This document shows, piece by piece, positions 1 to 7,682 of a DNA stretch of 15,053 nt. The stretch spans positions 1-15,053 of the forward strand of contig CATXTS010000036.1 of assembly GCA_958402495.1 (NCBI GenBank), in the 5' to 3' direction. This DNA is from an uncultured Clostridiaceae bacterium. Its GTDB lineage: Bacteria > Bacillota > Clostridia > TANB77 > CAG-508. Under the pieces are notes generated by a model. The model had not been told where the DNA came from. It searched no databases and saw only the letters and a list, made by a program, of their open reading frames with translations. Position 1 is the first letter of the stretch; the number at the start of each line of letters is the position of its first letter. Made by a program: the position numbers and the translations under genes.

Positions 1-1
1 T

Positions 2-247
2 GGTAAAGCTGCTCAGGAAATCTATTCACAGTTCGATGAAAGTAGGGTATCGAGCGACATCGACCGAATTTTAGAGCAATTTGGCGAATATGCCGATGAG
101 CAGGAGAAGATGGGGATGGGCGCTAAAGCTTCTTGGGATAGTTCTTATGATGCACAGAAATTAAAGGCAGAAAAGAGAGCAAGAGCCAATGAAGCAGATG
201 ACTATATTCAAAGTTTAGTGGATTGCGTAAAACCCGATAACCAGTAG
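2..247 (+). CDS. C-terminal end of an unidentified protein (partial)
   Basis: Reading frame 2 is open from the window edge to TAG at 245-247, giving the last 81 residues of a protein whose start lies outside. The segment is hydrophilic, rich in Glu, Lys, Asp and Ala, and looks helical, with no membrane segment, Cys cluster or recognisable catalytic motif. It ends only 28 nt before the next ATG, with an AAGGAG site in the gap, so it very likely shares an operon with the substrate-binding protein that follows. I do not recognise the family. A soluble accessory protein of the transporter operon, or an envelope-stress-type coiled-coil protein, are both possible, but neither is shown by the sequence. 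Confidence 0.7.
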   Translation, partial: GKAAQEIYSQFDESRVSSDIDRILEQFGEYADEQEKMGMGAKASWDSSYDAQKLKAEKRARANEADDYIQSLVDCVKPDNQ

Positions 248-275
248 GAGTGACTAAGAAAAGGAGACTGACAAA

Positions 276-1865
276 ATGAGAGGACGTAAATTAAATACAG
301 CAGGTAAAGTAGTCGCTGGCATTTTATTGGCATTGATTTTATTTGTCATTGCTGGTACGGCATATGTTGTAATCGGCAAGGTGAAAGACCAGCAGATAAG
401 TAAAAATAAAGAGGAGACAAAAAAAGAAACTGTAAAAGAAGAAACAATGGCAGCAGAATCTGTAGCACAGAATTCTGTCGCAAAGCAGGAAGAAAAAACA
501 GATACCATTCGGATTACTATTGATGAATGGATTGGCTGGAAAAGCTTGTTAGATGCCAATGGTGGTTTAACAACAAAACCGGATTCTATTAATGCCAAAA
601 ATGGCATTCAGGTAGAATATGTGATATCCAATGATGCTACGGCAAGTTCCAATATGTTAATTAAAGGAGAAACGGCAGCAGCAGGATATACAGTTAACCG
701 GTATGCTTTTTTAAACCAGAAGTTTAAACAGTCCAACGTTCCTGTAAAAATGGTATACATTACGAATTTTAGTAATGGAGGAGATGGTATTATCTCCAAA
801 TCTTCGATTACAAGTATCGAATCTTTGGTAGGCAATAAAATTGCTATTCCACAATTCTCAGAAGCTCAAACCTTAGTGGAATGGTTGATTGAAGCAAGTG
901 ATTTGACAGAAGAACAAAAAAAGACAATTAGAAGTAACTACATTTTAGTAGAGACACCAGATGATGCTGCAAGAGTATTTTTTTCAGGAGAAGCAGATGC
1001 AGCAGCAACCTGGGAACCTTTCTTAACCCAAGCACAAAATACAACAGGCGCTAGAGTACTGTTTAGTACAAAAGAAGCAACAAATTTGATTTTGGATGGG
1101 TTAGTATTTAGAGAAGATTTCTTGAAAGAAAATGAAGCACAAATTTCCAAATTGATTGATGGAGCCTTAGAAGCAGCCGATAACTATATGACTGACTTTG
1201 AAGCCATTAGAGAAATGCCTTTATTTGCAGAAGAAACAGAAGAAAGCATTATTTCTATGGCAGAAGGCGCTAAGTTAACCAGTTGGAAACAAAATATGTC
1301 ATTATTGACAGATGAAGCAATTACCATGTTCTCAGATATGAGTAGTATTTGGCTTTCTATCGGTGAAAAGGCAAACCCGAATGATGCACAAACAGCTTTT
1401 GATACTTCTTGTATAGAAGCATTAAAAGAAAAATATGAAAAAGTGGTAGCAGAAGAAGTAGTCGTTTTCACAGAGGATGAAAAGAAAGTCGCACAGGAAA
1501 AACCTAACACAGAGGCATTACTTTCAAAATCTCTAACCGTTAATTTTGGAGGAGATTCTGCGGTTATCCAGGCAGACAGTTATAAACCATTAAATGAATT
1601 TGCAGAGATTGCAAAGAACTTAAATGGTGTTTATATTCAGATTGAAGGTAATACAGCCGATGTAGGTGGAGGACCTGAAAGCGGCAAGAATCTTTCTTAT
1701 GAAAGAGCCAAAGCAATTGCACTTTATTTAGAGGCACAGGGAATTGATGAAAATCGCTTCATCATTATTGGAAACGGAGCAAGTAACCCTGTAGCATCCA
1801 ACGACACAGAAGATGGACGCATCCAAAACCGCCGTACAGATATTTTCTTTAAGAGCGGACAGTAA
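276..1865 (+). CDS. Membrane-anchored ABC substrate-binding protein fused to an OmpA-type domain
   Basis: This 529-residue protein has three parts. Residues about 11-33 form one hydrophobic segment after a basic N-terminus (signal anchor; no lipobox Cys seen). Residues about 34-75 are a charged Lys/Glu linker. Residues about 76-390 resemble NMT1/SsuA-type periplasmic-binding folds: an early GWK segment, then blocks such as EADAAATWEPF, typical of binding proteins for nitrate, sulfonate, taurine or thiamine precursors. Residues about 415-529 are an OmpA/MotB peptidoglycan-binding domain, seen in the NLSYERAKAIALYL helix, the NGASNP turn and the closing NRRTDIFF motif. It should capture a small solute at the outer membrane face while gripping the cell wall. 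The permease and ATPase genes follow directly. The substrate cannot be told from sequence. The start is set by AAGGAG ten bases upstream. Confidence 0.88.
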   Translation: MRGRKLNTAGKVVAGILLALILFVIAGTAYVVIGKVKDQQISKNKEETKKETVKEETMAAESVAQNSVAKQEEKTDTIRITIDEWIGWKSLLDANGGLTTKPDSINAKNGIQVEYVISNDATASSNMLIKGETAAAGYTVNRYAFLNQKFKQSNVPVKMVYITNFSNGGDGIISKSSITSIESLVGNKIAIPQFSEAQTLVEWLIEASDLTEEQKKTIRSNYILVETPDDAARVFFSGEADAAATWEPFLTQAQNTTGARVLFSTKEATNLILDGLVFREDFLKENEAQISKLIDGALEAADNYMTDFEAIREMPLFAEETEESIISMAEGAKLTSWKQNMSLLTDEAITMFSDMSSIWLSIGEKANPNDAQTAFDTSCIEALKEKYEKVVAEEVVVFTEDEKKVAQEKPNTEALLSKSLTVNFGGDSAVIQADSYKPLNEFAEIAKNLNGVYIQIEGNTADVGGGPESGKNLSYERAKAIALYLEAQGIDENRFIIIGNGASNPVASNDTEDGRIQNRRTDIFFKSGQ

Positions 1866-1870
1866 GAAAC

Positions 1871-1926
1871 TAGTTTTATAATAAAACTAAAACAGGTGGT
1901 GGCTCTGTAAAAGGAGCCACCATTTT
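1871..1926 (+). terminator. Two consecutive hairpins between binding-protein and permease genes
   Basis: The 78-nt gap holds two inverted repeats. The first pairs TAGTTTTA (1871-1878) with TAAAACTA (1882-1889) around a 3-nt loop. The second pairs TGGTGGCTC (1897-1905) with GAGCCACCA (1914-1922), and is followed by only four T before C. The second is GC-rich and stable but lacks a full U tract. It is best read as a leaky terminator or an mRNA-end protector that would keep binding-protein transcript above permease/ATPase transcript, as is common in ABC importer operons. The regulatory role is inferred. Confidence 0.55.
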
Positions 1927-1943
1927 CACTAAAGGAGTAGAAA

Positions 1944-2702
1944 ATGGAAAAATCAGTAAAACGGATAATTTCGGTTTTCGTGTTTATTGCATTATTGGTA
2001 TTATGGTATTTATTAAGTACCATAGTCAATAATTCTTTATTTATACCAACCCCTTTGGAAACCATCCAAACGTGGATAACTATGGTAAAGGGAGATTTGG
2101 TATGGCATATAGTGGCTTCTTTTAAAAGAATCACGATGGCTGTTTTTTTAGCAGGAGCTATTGCAATTCCGTTAGGGCTTATCATTGCGAAAGTAACGGC
2201 AATCAACTATGTGTTAAGTCCAATGATTAACTTTTTACGCTATATTCCCATTACAGCGTTTTCACCCTTGTTAATGCTTTTTATAGGTATTGGAGAAGAT
2301 ATGAAGATTTTACTAATCTTTATTGCTGTTTTTTTACAATATCTTCCGATTGTCATTCATGAGTTTGAAGATGTAGATAAGCGTGTTTTAGAAACAGCTA
2401 CTACTATGGGATTTAGCGATGTAAGAAGTATTTGGTATGTGGTAATTCCGTATACAACCCCAGAACTTTTAAGAAATTTTATTTCTCTTTATGGTGTGGG
2501 GTGGACGTATGTAATCATAGCAGAAGTTACAAATGCGAATTGGGGACTAGGTCATTTAATGTATATAGGAAGTGCTAGAGGAAATACCAAAATGGTTTTT
2601 GCAGCCTTGCTTACCATCATTGCTATTAATATTTTATTTGATAAAATAGGAAAATGGATAATTAAGAAGAAATTTGCATGGAGGTATCGGGAAGATGAGT
2701 AA
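1944..2702 (+). CDS. ABC transporter permease, SsuC/TauC type
   Basis: A 252-residue integral membrane protein with about six hydrophobic segments and the binding-protein-dependent permease (BPD_transp_1) fold. The cytoplasmic EAA loop that docks the ATPase is visible as ETATTMGFSDVRSIWYVVIP, around residues 150-170. Length and layout match permeases for nitrate, sulfonate, taurine and related solutes. It should form the membrane channel, probably as a homodimer, fed by the upstream binding protein and driven by the ATPase whose gene overlaps its 3' end by 8 nt. AAAGGAG lies just upstream of the ATG. The transported solute is unknown. Confidence 0.88.
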   Translation: MEKSVKRIISVFVFIALLVLWYLLSTIVNNSLFIPTPLETIQTWITMVKGDLVWHIVASFKRITMAVFLAGAIAIPLGLIIAKVTAINYVLSPMINFLRYIPITAFSPLLMLFIGIGEDMKILLIFIAVFLQYLPIVIHEFEDVDKRVLETATTMGFSDVRSIWYVVIPYTTPELLRNFISLYGVGWTYVIIAEVTNANWGLGHLMYIGSARGNTKMVFAALLTIIAINILFDKIGKWIIKKKFAWRYREDE

Positions 2703-3363
2703 ACTAACATTAGAAGATTTAACTATCAGTTATGAACAACCAGATGGAACCTACCAGACAATTTATCAGCATTTTTCAAGAGAATTTGCTCCTGGCATTT
2801 ATACACTTTTAGGAGAGTCTGGTTGTGGAAAGACTACCCTGATGCGGACAATTGCAGGGTTAAAAGAACATGAGACAGGGCGTATTTTCTTAGATGAGCA
2901 AATTCTACAAAAGGCTAATCCGGATGTGTATATGCTTCATCAGCATTATGCTGATTTTCCTTGGTGTAGCGTGTATAAAAATGTTTTAATGGCATATAAA
3001 GCCAGAAAGATAACCGTCACCAAAAAGGAAAAAGAAGAGGCAATGCAAATTTTGGCTATGTTGGGCTTAGAAGGACAAGCTAATAAAAAAGTGGGAGAGT
3101 TTAATAGCGAGATATCTGGTGGACAAAGTCAAAGATTAAGCTTTGCAGTGGGACTAGCTTTAAAACCAAAGGTTTGGTTATTAGACGAACCGACATCTGC
3201 ATTAGACCATGAAAATATGAAAAACATAGCTAGAATCTTGAAAACTTATCAGCAACAGAAACAGGCGATTGTCATTTCTATTACGCATGATTTAAGTTTT
3301 GCAAAGGAATTACAGTCAATCGAGATTTATTTAGATAAAGAGGCAGTCAGAATTGCCAAATAG
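2695..3363 (+). CDS. ABC transporter ATP-binding protein, SsuB/TauB type
   Basis: A 222-residue nucleotide-binding subunit. Walker A is GESGCGKTT, the ABC signature is ISGGQSQR, Walker B is VWLLDEP, and the switch histidine is in SITHD. It hydrolyses ATP at the inner membrane face to power the permease. I chose ATG at 2695 because GGAGG at 2680-2684 sits ten bases before it and the ATGAGTAA overlap with the permease stop is a typical translational-coupling arrangement. A TTG at 2674 would add seven residues but has no suitable ribosome site. A few substitutions in the usual Q-loop region (MLHQHYADFPW) are within family variation. It is the last gene before a strong terminator. Confidence 0.9.
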   Translation: MSKLTLEDLTISYEQPDGTYQTIYQHFSREFAPGIYTLLGESGCGKTTLMRTIAGLKEHETGRIFLDEQILQKANPDVYMLHQHYADFPWCSVYKNVLMAYKARKITVTKKEKEEAMQILAMLGLEGQANKKVGEFNSEISGGQSQRLSFAVGLALKPKVWLLDEPTSALDHENMKNIARILKTYQQQKQAIVISITHDLSFAKELQSIEIYLDKEAVRIAK

Positions 3364-3370
3364 AAAAAGG

Positions 3371-3416
3371 ATAGAAAGTATGTGGCTTTATTTTCACACA
3401 TACTTTCTATTTTTTT
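3371..3416 (+). terminator. Rho-independent terminator of the ABC operon
   Basis: A perfect 14-bp stem pairs 3371-3384 (ATAGAAAGTATGTG) with 3397-3410 across a 12-nt loop, followed at once by a run of T. It begins seven bases after the ATPase stop and separates the transporter operon from tig. Confidence 0.92.
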
Positions 3417-3427
3417 CCTTTTGGGAC

Positions 3428-3455
3428 TTGCATTCTAAAAAAAATATGATATAAT
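3428..3455 (+). promoter_or_regulatory. Sigma-A promoter of tig (extended -10)
   Basis: TTGCAT at 3428-3433 and TATAAT at 3450-3455 are 16 bp apart. TG at 3447-3448 makes an extended -10. The tig ATG is 45 bp past the -10 box. I see no CtsR heptads or CIRCE inverted repeat, so heat-shock control of that kind is not supported. Confidence 0.75.
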
Positions 3456-3500
3456 AAACAAGCTAAATAGATTTTGGTAGCATGAAAGGATGAATTTAAA

Positions 3501-4784
3501 ATGAGTATGAAAGTAGAAAAAACGGACAAAAATAATGAGTTAAAATTAAGTTTTGTCATCGAATCAGAAAAATTTGATGAAGCTATTAAAAAGGTATATG
3601 CTAAAAATGCAAAATACTTTAATATTCCTGGTTTTAGAAAAGGAAAAGCACCAATGAATATAGTTGAAAAACATTATGGCTCTGAAATCTTCTATGAGGA
3701 TGCTTTTAATGAATTAGTTCCAGAAATCTTTGAACAAGAATTAAAAGACAATAACATAGAAGCAGTTAGTAGACCAGATATAGATATTTCACAAATTGGA
3801 AAAGGTAAAGAATTAATTTTTACAGCGGTTATTCAAACAAGACCAGAAATCAAACTTGGAAAATATAAAGGTATAGAACTTAAAAAAGTAGAGTATACTG
3901 TAAAAGATGAAGACATCGAACATGAATTAGGACATATGCAAGAAAAAAATGCAAGATTGGTTAATGTAGAAGATAAACCAGTAGAAAATGGTGATACAAC
4001 CATTATTGATTTTGAAGGTTTTGTAGATGGTGTTGCTTTTGAAGGCGGAAAAGCAGAAAATCATGAATTGGTAATTGGAAGTAATACTTTTATTCCAGGC
4101 TTTGAAGACCAAATCATTGGTATGAAAATAGATGAGGAAAAAGAGATTACAGTAACTTTCCCAAAAGAATATTTCTCTGAAGACTTAGCAGGAAAAGAAG
4201 CTACTTTTAAAGTAAAATTACATGAAATTAAGAAAAAAGAATTACCTGCTTTAGATGATGAATTTGCTAAAGATGTTAGTGAATTTGATACTTTAAAAGA
4301 GTTAAAAGCAAGTATTCAAGAAAAATTAGAACAAGAAAATCAATCAAAAGCAAAATATGAGACAGAAGAAGCAGCTATTAAGAAAGTTTGCGAAGACGTA
4401 GAGGTAGAAATCCCTTCTGGTATGATTGAGACAGAAACAGATAATATGGTAAAAGATATCGAACAAAAATTATCGTATCAAGGATTAGCTTTAACACAAT
4501 ATCTTCAAATGATGAATAAGACAGAAGCGGATATGAGAAAAGAATTTGAAGAGCAAGCTACTAATTCTGTAAAGACTAGATTAGTTTTAGATGCCATTAT
4601 TGCAGCTGAGAAGATAGAAGCATCTGAAGAAGATGTAAAAGAAAAAGTAGAAGAAATGGCTAAAAATTATGGTAGAGATGCAGAAGAATTATTGGAGAAC
4701 GAAAATTTAAAAAATTATATAGCAGATGGTATTAAAACAGAAAAAGCAATTAGCTTTATTGTAGAAAATGCCAAAATAAAATAG
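3501..4784 (+). CDS. tig: Trigger factor, ribosome-bound chaperone and prolyl isomerase
   Basis: 427 residues, the usual length. The N-terminal ribosome-binding domain carries the signature loop GFRKGKAP at residues 44-51, which docks at the nascent-chain exit of the large subunit. The FKBP-type peptidyl-prolyl isomerase domain lies around residues 155-245 (VENGDTTIIDFEGFVDG through the GFEDQIIGM turn). The remaining C-terminal part is the helical chaperone arm. It shields new chains and speeds proline isomerisation in the cytoplasm. It heads tig-clpP-clpX, a common gene order. AAAGGA lies ten bases before the ATG; an internal ATG at 3507 is a possible alternative. Confidence 0.97.
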   Translation: MSMKVEKTDKNNELKLSFVIESEKFDEAIKKVYAKNAKYFNIPGFRKGKAPMNIVEKHYGSEIFYEDAFNELVPEIFEQELKDNNIEAVSRPDIDISQIGKGKELIFTAVIQTRPEIKLGKYKGIELKKVEYTVKDEDIEHELGHMQEKNARLVNVEDKPVENGDTTIIDFEGFVDGVAFEGGKAENHELVIGSNTFIPGFEDQIIGMKIDEEKEITVTFPKEYFSEDLAGKEATFKVKLHEIKKKELPALDDEFAKDVSEFDTLKELKASIQEKLEQENQSKAKYETEEAAIKKVCEDVEVEIPSGMIETETDNMVKDIEQKLSYQGLALTQYLQMMNKTEADMRKEFEEQATNSVKTRLVLDAIIAAEKIEASEEDVKEKVEEMAKNYGRDAEELLENENLKNYIADGIKTEKAISFIVENAKIK

Positions 4785-4796
4785 AGTAATAAAGGG

Positions 4797-4852
4797 AAAA
4801 GTTAGGGGTGAACATTCATTTTAAAATAAGGAAGGATTTGCCACTAACTTTT
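4797..4852 (+). terminator. Possible weak terminator or attenuator between tig and clpP
   Basis: AAAAGTTAG (4797-4805) can pair with CTAACTTTT (4844-4852), and two further G-C pairs follow after one mismatch, closing a loop of about 32 nt. The T run is short and broken. No clear promoter is seen in the 105-nt gap, so partial read-through from tig into clpP is the likely arrangement. The long loop makes this a modest call. Confidence 0.4.
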
Positions 4853-4889
4853 TACGCTTTTATACATAAAAAAAGAGGAGGATATAAAA

Positions 4890-5492
4890 ATGTTAGAAAA
4901 TAGTTTAGTTCCCTATGTTATTGAACAAACCGCTAAAGGAGAAAGGTCATATGACATTTTCTCAAGATTATTAAAAGATAGAATTATATTTTTAGGAGAG
5001 GATGTCAATCCTACTTCTGCTAGTTTAGTCATTGCACAATTATTATTTTTAGAGTCGGAAGATCCAGATAAAGAAATTTTCTTGTATATTAATAGCCCTG
5101 GAGGTTCTATTACAGATGGTATGGGGATTGTAGATACTATGAATTATATTAAATGCCCAGTTTCTACTATGTGTATTGGCTTAGCTGCTAGTATGGGTTC
5201 TGTATTATTAGCATCAGGTGAAAAAGGAAAGAGATTTGCTACACCAAATTCTGAAATTCTAATTCATCAGCCATTAATTGGTGGAAATGGTATTGCAGGA
5301 CAAACGACAGAAATTAAAATTCACGCAGACCATATGATTAAGACTAGAGAAAAGTTAAATCAATTATTAAGTCAGAAGACAGGTCAACCAATTGAAGTAA
5401 TTAATAGAGATACAGAAAGAGACCATTGGATGACTGCACAAGAAGCTTTAGAATATGGATTAATTGATGGCATTTTGGAGAAAAAAGCATAA
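4890..5492 (+). CDS. clpP: ATP-dependent Clp protease proteolytic subunit
   Basis: 200 residues, slightly longer than the common 193-196. The serine-protease triad is visible: Ser101 in AASMGS, His126 in LIHQP, and Asp178 in RDTERD, placed by comparison with the E. coli enzyme. The handle region after the histidine (LIGGNGIAGQ) has about three more residues than the E. coli form. Fourteen subunits form a barrel that degrades proteins fed by ClpX, encoded 62 nt downstream. The start has AGAGGAGG-like AGGAGG about eight bases upstream. Confidence 0.97.
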   Translation: MLENSLVPYVIEQTAKGERSYDIFSRLLKDRIIFLGEDVNPTSASLVIAQLLFLESEDPDKEIFLYINSPGGSITDGMGIVDTMNYIKCPVSTMCIGLAASMGSVLLASGEKGKRFATPNSEILIHQPLIGGNGIAGQTTEIKIHADHMIKTREKLNQLLSQKTGQPIEVINRDTERDHWMTAQEALEYGLIDGILEKKA

Positions 5493-5554
5493 AATAAAAT
5501 AGAAAAGATAATAATAACCAAAGAATAAAAGATAGAAGTAAAAGGAGAAGAAAA

Positions 5555-6862
5555 GTGACTAAGAATAATAATGTAAAATGCTCATTTTGTGGTAAATCAC
5601 AGGACGCTGTAGAAAGAATTATTGCAGGACCAGGTGTATTTATCTGTGATGAGTGTATCAAAGTTTGCTCTAACATTATAGATAATGATAGTTGTAGCCA
5701 AGAGGATGCAACCTATACTTTAAATACAAAGGAAGAAGAGAAGTTACCTAGTCCAGCAGAAATTAAGCAAATTTTGGATAGCTATGTAATTGGTCAAGAC
5801 GAAGCAAAAAAAACATTAGCAGTAGCAGTATATAACCATTATAAACGTATTAATTATCCACAAAAAAATGAGGATGATGTGGAAATCCAAAAAAGTAATG
5901 TCTTACTATTAGGTCCAACAGGATGTGGAAAGACTTTATTAGCACAAACACTTGCTAGAATTTTAAAAGTGCCTTTTGCTATTGCTGATGCGACAACTTT
6001 AACAGAGGCCGGTTATGTAGGCGAGGATGTAGAAAATATTCTTCTTAAATTAATTCAAAATGCAGATTATGATGTGGAGAAAGCAGAAAAAGGTATTATT
6101 TATATAGATGAGATAGATAAGATAACTAGAAAATCTGAAAATCCTTCTATTACAAGAGATGTTAGTGGTGAAGGGGTACAACAAGCACTACTAAAAATCG
6201 TAGAAGGGACAGTAGCTTCTGTTCCACCGCAAGGTGGTAGAAAACATCCACATCAAGAGTTAATACAAATTAACACAGAAAATATTTTATTTATCTGTGG
6301 AGGTGCGTTTGAAGGATTAGATAAAATTATTAATGAACGTATTGGTACAAAAGCTATCGGGTTTGGTGCAGATGTAAAAAGTAGTAAAGAAGTGGATAAA
6401 TATAAAGTTTATGAAGAATTATTACCACAAGATTTATTAAAATTTGGGTTAATTCCAGAGTTTGTAGGAAGATTACCAATTGTAGCAACTTTAAGAGAAT
6501 TAGATAGAAGTACTTTAATTGAAATTGTAACAAAACCTAAGAATGCTTTGATTAAACAGTATCAGAAGTTGTTAAGATTAGATGAAGTACAGTTAGAATT
6601 TGAACAAGAAGCTTTAGAAGCTATTGTAGATAAGGCGATAGAAAGAAAGACAGGTGCTAGAGGACTTAGGTCAATTATTGAGGAAATTATGAGAGACATT
6701 ATGTTTGAGATTCCTTCTAACCCTAAGATAGAAAAATGTATTGTTACTAGAAATACAGTGGTAAATCAAGAGTCACCTACATTAGTTATTAATGAAAATA
6801 AAGTGATTAAAGAGAAAGAAAAACCTATTAGAAAGAATACAAATAAAGAAGAAACGGCATAG
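5555..6862 (+). CDS. clpX: ClpX, ATPase subunit of the Clp protease
   Basis: 435 residues starting at GTG, with AAAGGAG about nine bases upstream. The N-terminal zinc-binding domain has Cys9, Cys12, Cys31 and Cys34. The AAA+ module shows Walker A GPTGCGKT (120-127), pore loop GYVG (153-156), Walker B IIYIDEID (181-188), the RKH loop (229-231) and the IGF loop (267-269) that docks on ClpP. As a hexamer it unfolds tagged proteins and threads them into ClpP. The C-terminus ends in a Lys/Glu-rich tail. The GTG start may lower ClpX relative to ClpP; that is inference. It is the last gene of the block. Confidence 0.97.
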   Translation: MTKNNNVKCSFCGKSQDAVERIIAGPGVFICDECIKVCSNIIDNDSCSQEDATYTLNTKEEEKLPSPAEIKQILDSYVIGQDEAKKTLAVAVYNHYKRINYPQKNEDDVEIQKSNVLLLGPTGCGKTLLAQTLARILKVPFAIADATTLTEAGYVGEDVENILLKLIQNADYDVEKAEKGIIYIDEIDKITRKSENPSITRDVSGEGVQQALLKIVEGTVASVPPQGGRKHPHQELIQINTENILFICGGAFEGLDKIINERIGTKAIGFGADVKSSKEVDKYKVYEELLPQDLLKFGLIPEFVGRLPIVATLRELDRSTLIEIVTKPKNALIKQYQKLLRLDEVQLEFEQEALEAIVDKAIERKTGARGLRSIIEEIMRDIMFEIPSNPKIEKCIVTRNTVVNQESPTLVINENKVIKEKEKPIRKNTNKEETA

Positions 6863-6872
6863 AAATTATAAG

Positions 6873-6904
6873 AAATTGTTAGACAAAATCTAACAATTTT
6901 TTTT
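6873..6904 (+). terminator. Rho-independent terminator after clpX
   Basis: AAATTGTTAGA (6873-6883) pairs perfectly with TCTAACAATTT (6889-6899) across a 5-nt loop, followed by a run of T. It lies 10 nt past the clpX stop. Confidence 0.92.
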
Positions 6905-6975
6905 AATTGTAAAAGATTATGTCGAAAGATTTTTTCATATAATTGAGTAAATATATAGAAAAGGTATTTTGTATA

Positions 6976-6984
6976 TGTTATACT
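6976..6984 (+). promoter_or_regulatory. Candidate extended -10 promoter of the coiled-coil gene
   Basis: TGTTATACT at 6976-6984 matches an extended -10 (TGnTATACT). No good -35 is seen 16-18 bp upstream, so the call rests on the -10 and on its position between the clpX terminator and the next gene. Confidence 0.45.
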
Positions 6985-7031
6985 TAAAACTACCGAGGTA
7001 CCAACTCACATAAGGAAGGAGGTAGAATCAA

Positions 7032-7529
7032 ATGGAAACAAATGCACAAATACAGATTTTAGAAATTTTACAGACGATGCAAGTAACTATGCAGACCATG
7101 CAAACAGAGATGACAACTTTACATACTGGAATGCAGACCATGCAAACAGAGATGACAACTTTACATACAGAAATGAAGAATATGCAGTCTGAAATGGAGA
7201 TTATGCAATCACAAATAAAAAATATGCAATTAGATATAAAAAACATGCAAAAAAACATAAAAAATATACAGAACGAAATGGAAAATAGATTTAGAAAAGT
7301 AGAGTTACAAATAAGAGAAGTAATAGATTGTTTAACAGTAGTAGAAAACTCCACAATGCTAATGGAAAAAGAATATGCAGATAAAATATCCATACTATTT
7401 GATACAAGAGAAGATGCCAATAAGAACATAGAAGAACATAGAAAAGATATCATATATTTAAAACAAGAAAATGAAAAAAATAAAATAAAAATGATGGAAT
7501 TATTAGAAATTGGTGGGCTAAGAAAATAA
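7032..7529 (+). CDS. Methionine-rich heptad-repeat coiled-coil protein of unknown function
   Basis: 165 residues with no signal peptide, membrane segment or Cys cluster. Nine uninterrupted heptads run from residue 20 to about 82, with Met or Ile at position a and Met, Leu or Ile at position d (units such as MQTMQTE, MTTLHTE, IKNMQLD). The rest is charged and helical, ending in a Lys/Glu-rich stretch. Two units are a near-exact DNA duplication (7089-7126 and 7131-7168). GGAGG at 7018-7022 sits nine bases before the ATG. The gene stands alone between its own candidate promoter and terminator. It should form a long parallel oligomer in the cytoplasm. I do not recognise a family; phage-like or structural roles are only guesses. 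Confidence 0.8.
   Translation: METNAQIQILEILQTMQVTMQTMQTEMTTLHTGMQTMQTEMTTLHTEMKNMQSEMEIMQSQIKNMQLDIKNMQKNIKNIQNEMENRFRKVELQIREVIDCLTVVENSTMLMEKEYADKISILFDTREDANKNIEEHRKDIIYLKQENEKNKIKMMELLEIGGLRK
7089..7168 (+). repeat. Tandem repeat, 38 bp identical at 42-bp spacing
   Basis: The 38 bases at 7089-7126 recur identically at 7131-7168, separated by 4 bp. The 42-bp period is 14 codons, two heptads, so the copy keeps both frame and coiled-coil register. The next units (7173 to about 7280) look like older, diverged 21-bp copies. Confidence 0.93.
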
Positions 7530-7562
7530 ATAGAGAACGGAAATAGCCTACCGATTTTTTTC
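7507..7562 (+). terminator. Terminator overlapping the end of the coiled-coil gene
   Basis: The last codons (7509-7520) pair with 7544-7555 in a 12-bp stem that includes two G-U pairs, with a 23-nt loop that contains the stop codon, followed by a T run. Because the 5' arm is coding sequence, ribosomes finishing the gene would cover it. Confidence 0.75.
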
Positions 7563-7633
7563 AAAAAATATTTTAATCCAATAAAGAAGTTACATCTAAA
7601 CTTCGATTTCCAAGAAAAATAGGAAAAATAGTA

Positions 7634-7662
7634 TTGCATTTTAAAATAAAAAATGTTATGAT
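7634..7662 (+). promoter_or_regulatory. Sigma-A promoter of the T-box/ileS operon
   Basis: TTGCAT at 7634-7639 and TATGAT at 7657-7662 are 17 bp apart, and TG at 7654-7655 gives an extended -10. Transcription should begin near 7669, just before the T-box leader. The stretch 7563-7633 upstream holds nothing else I can name. Confidence 0.8.
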
Positions 7663-7682
7663 AAATAACATGAATAGAAAAG

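Noticed and set aside
1724..2206. 160-residue minus-strand open frame across the end of the binding-protein gene and start of the permease gene
   Set aside because: It runs antisense to two well-supported genes and crosses their hairpin-bearing gap; no family features.
6985..7012. TACCGAGGTACC-like stretch before the coiled-coil gene as a T-box remnant
   Set aside because: It lacks the TGG-ACC T-box core, a specifier stem and a terminator; probably chance.
7032..7529. CRISPR-like array, because of regular short repeats
   Set aside because: The repeats are in-frame coding heptads with 4-bp separation and no spacers.
7028..7639. 203-residue open frame on the minus strand over the coiled-coil gene
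   Set aside because: It mirrors the repeat-rich plus-strand gene, has low-complexity Cys/Ile/Ser composition and no ribosome site; the plus strand has a strong one and clear heptads.
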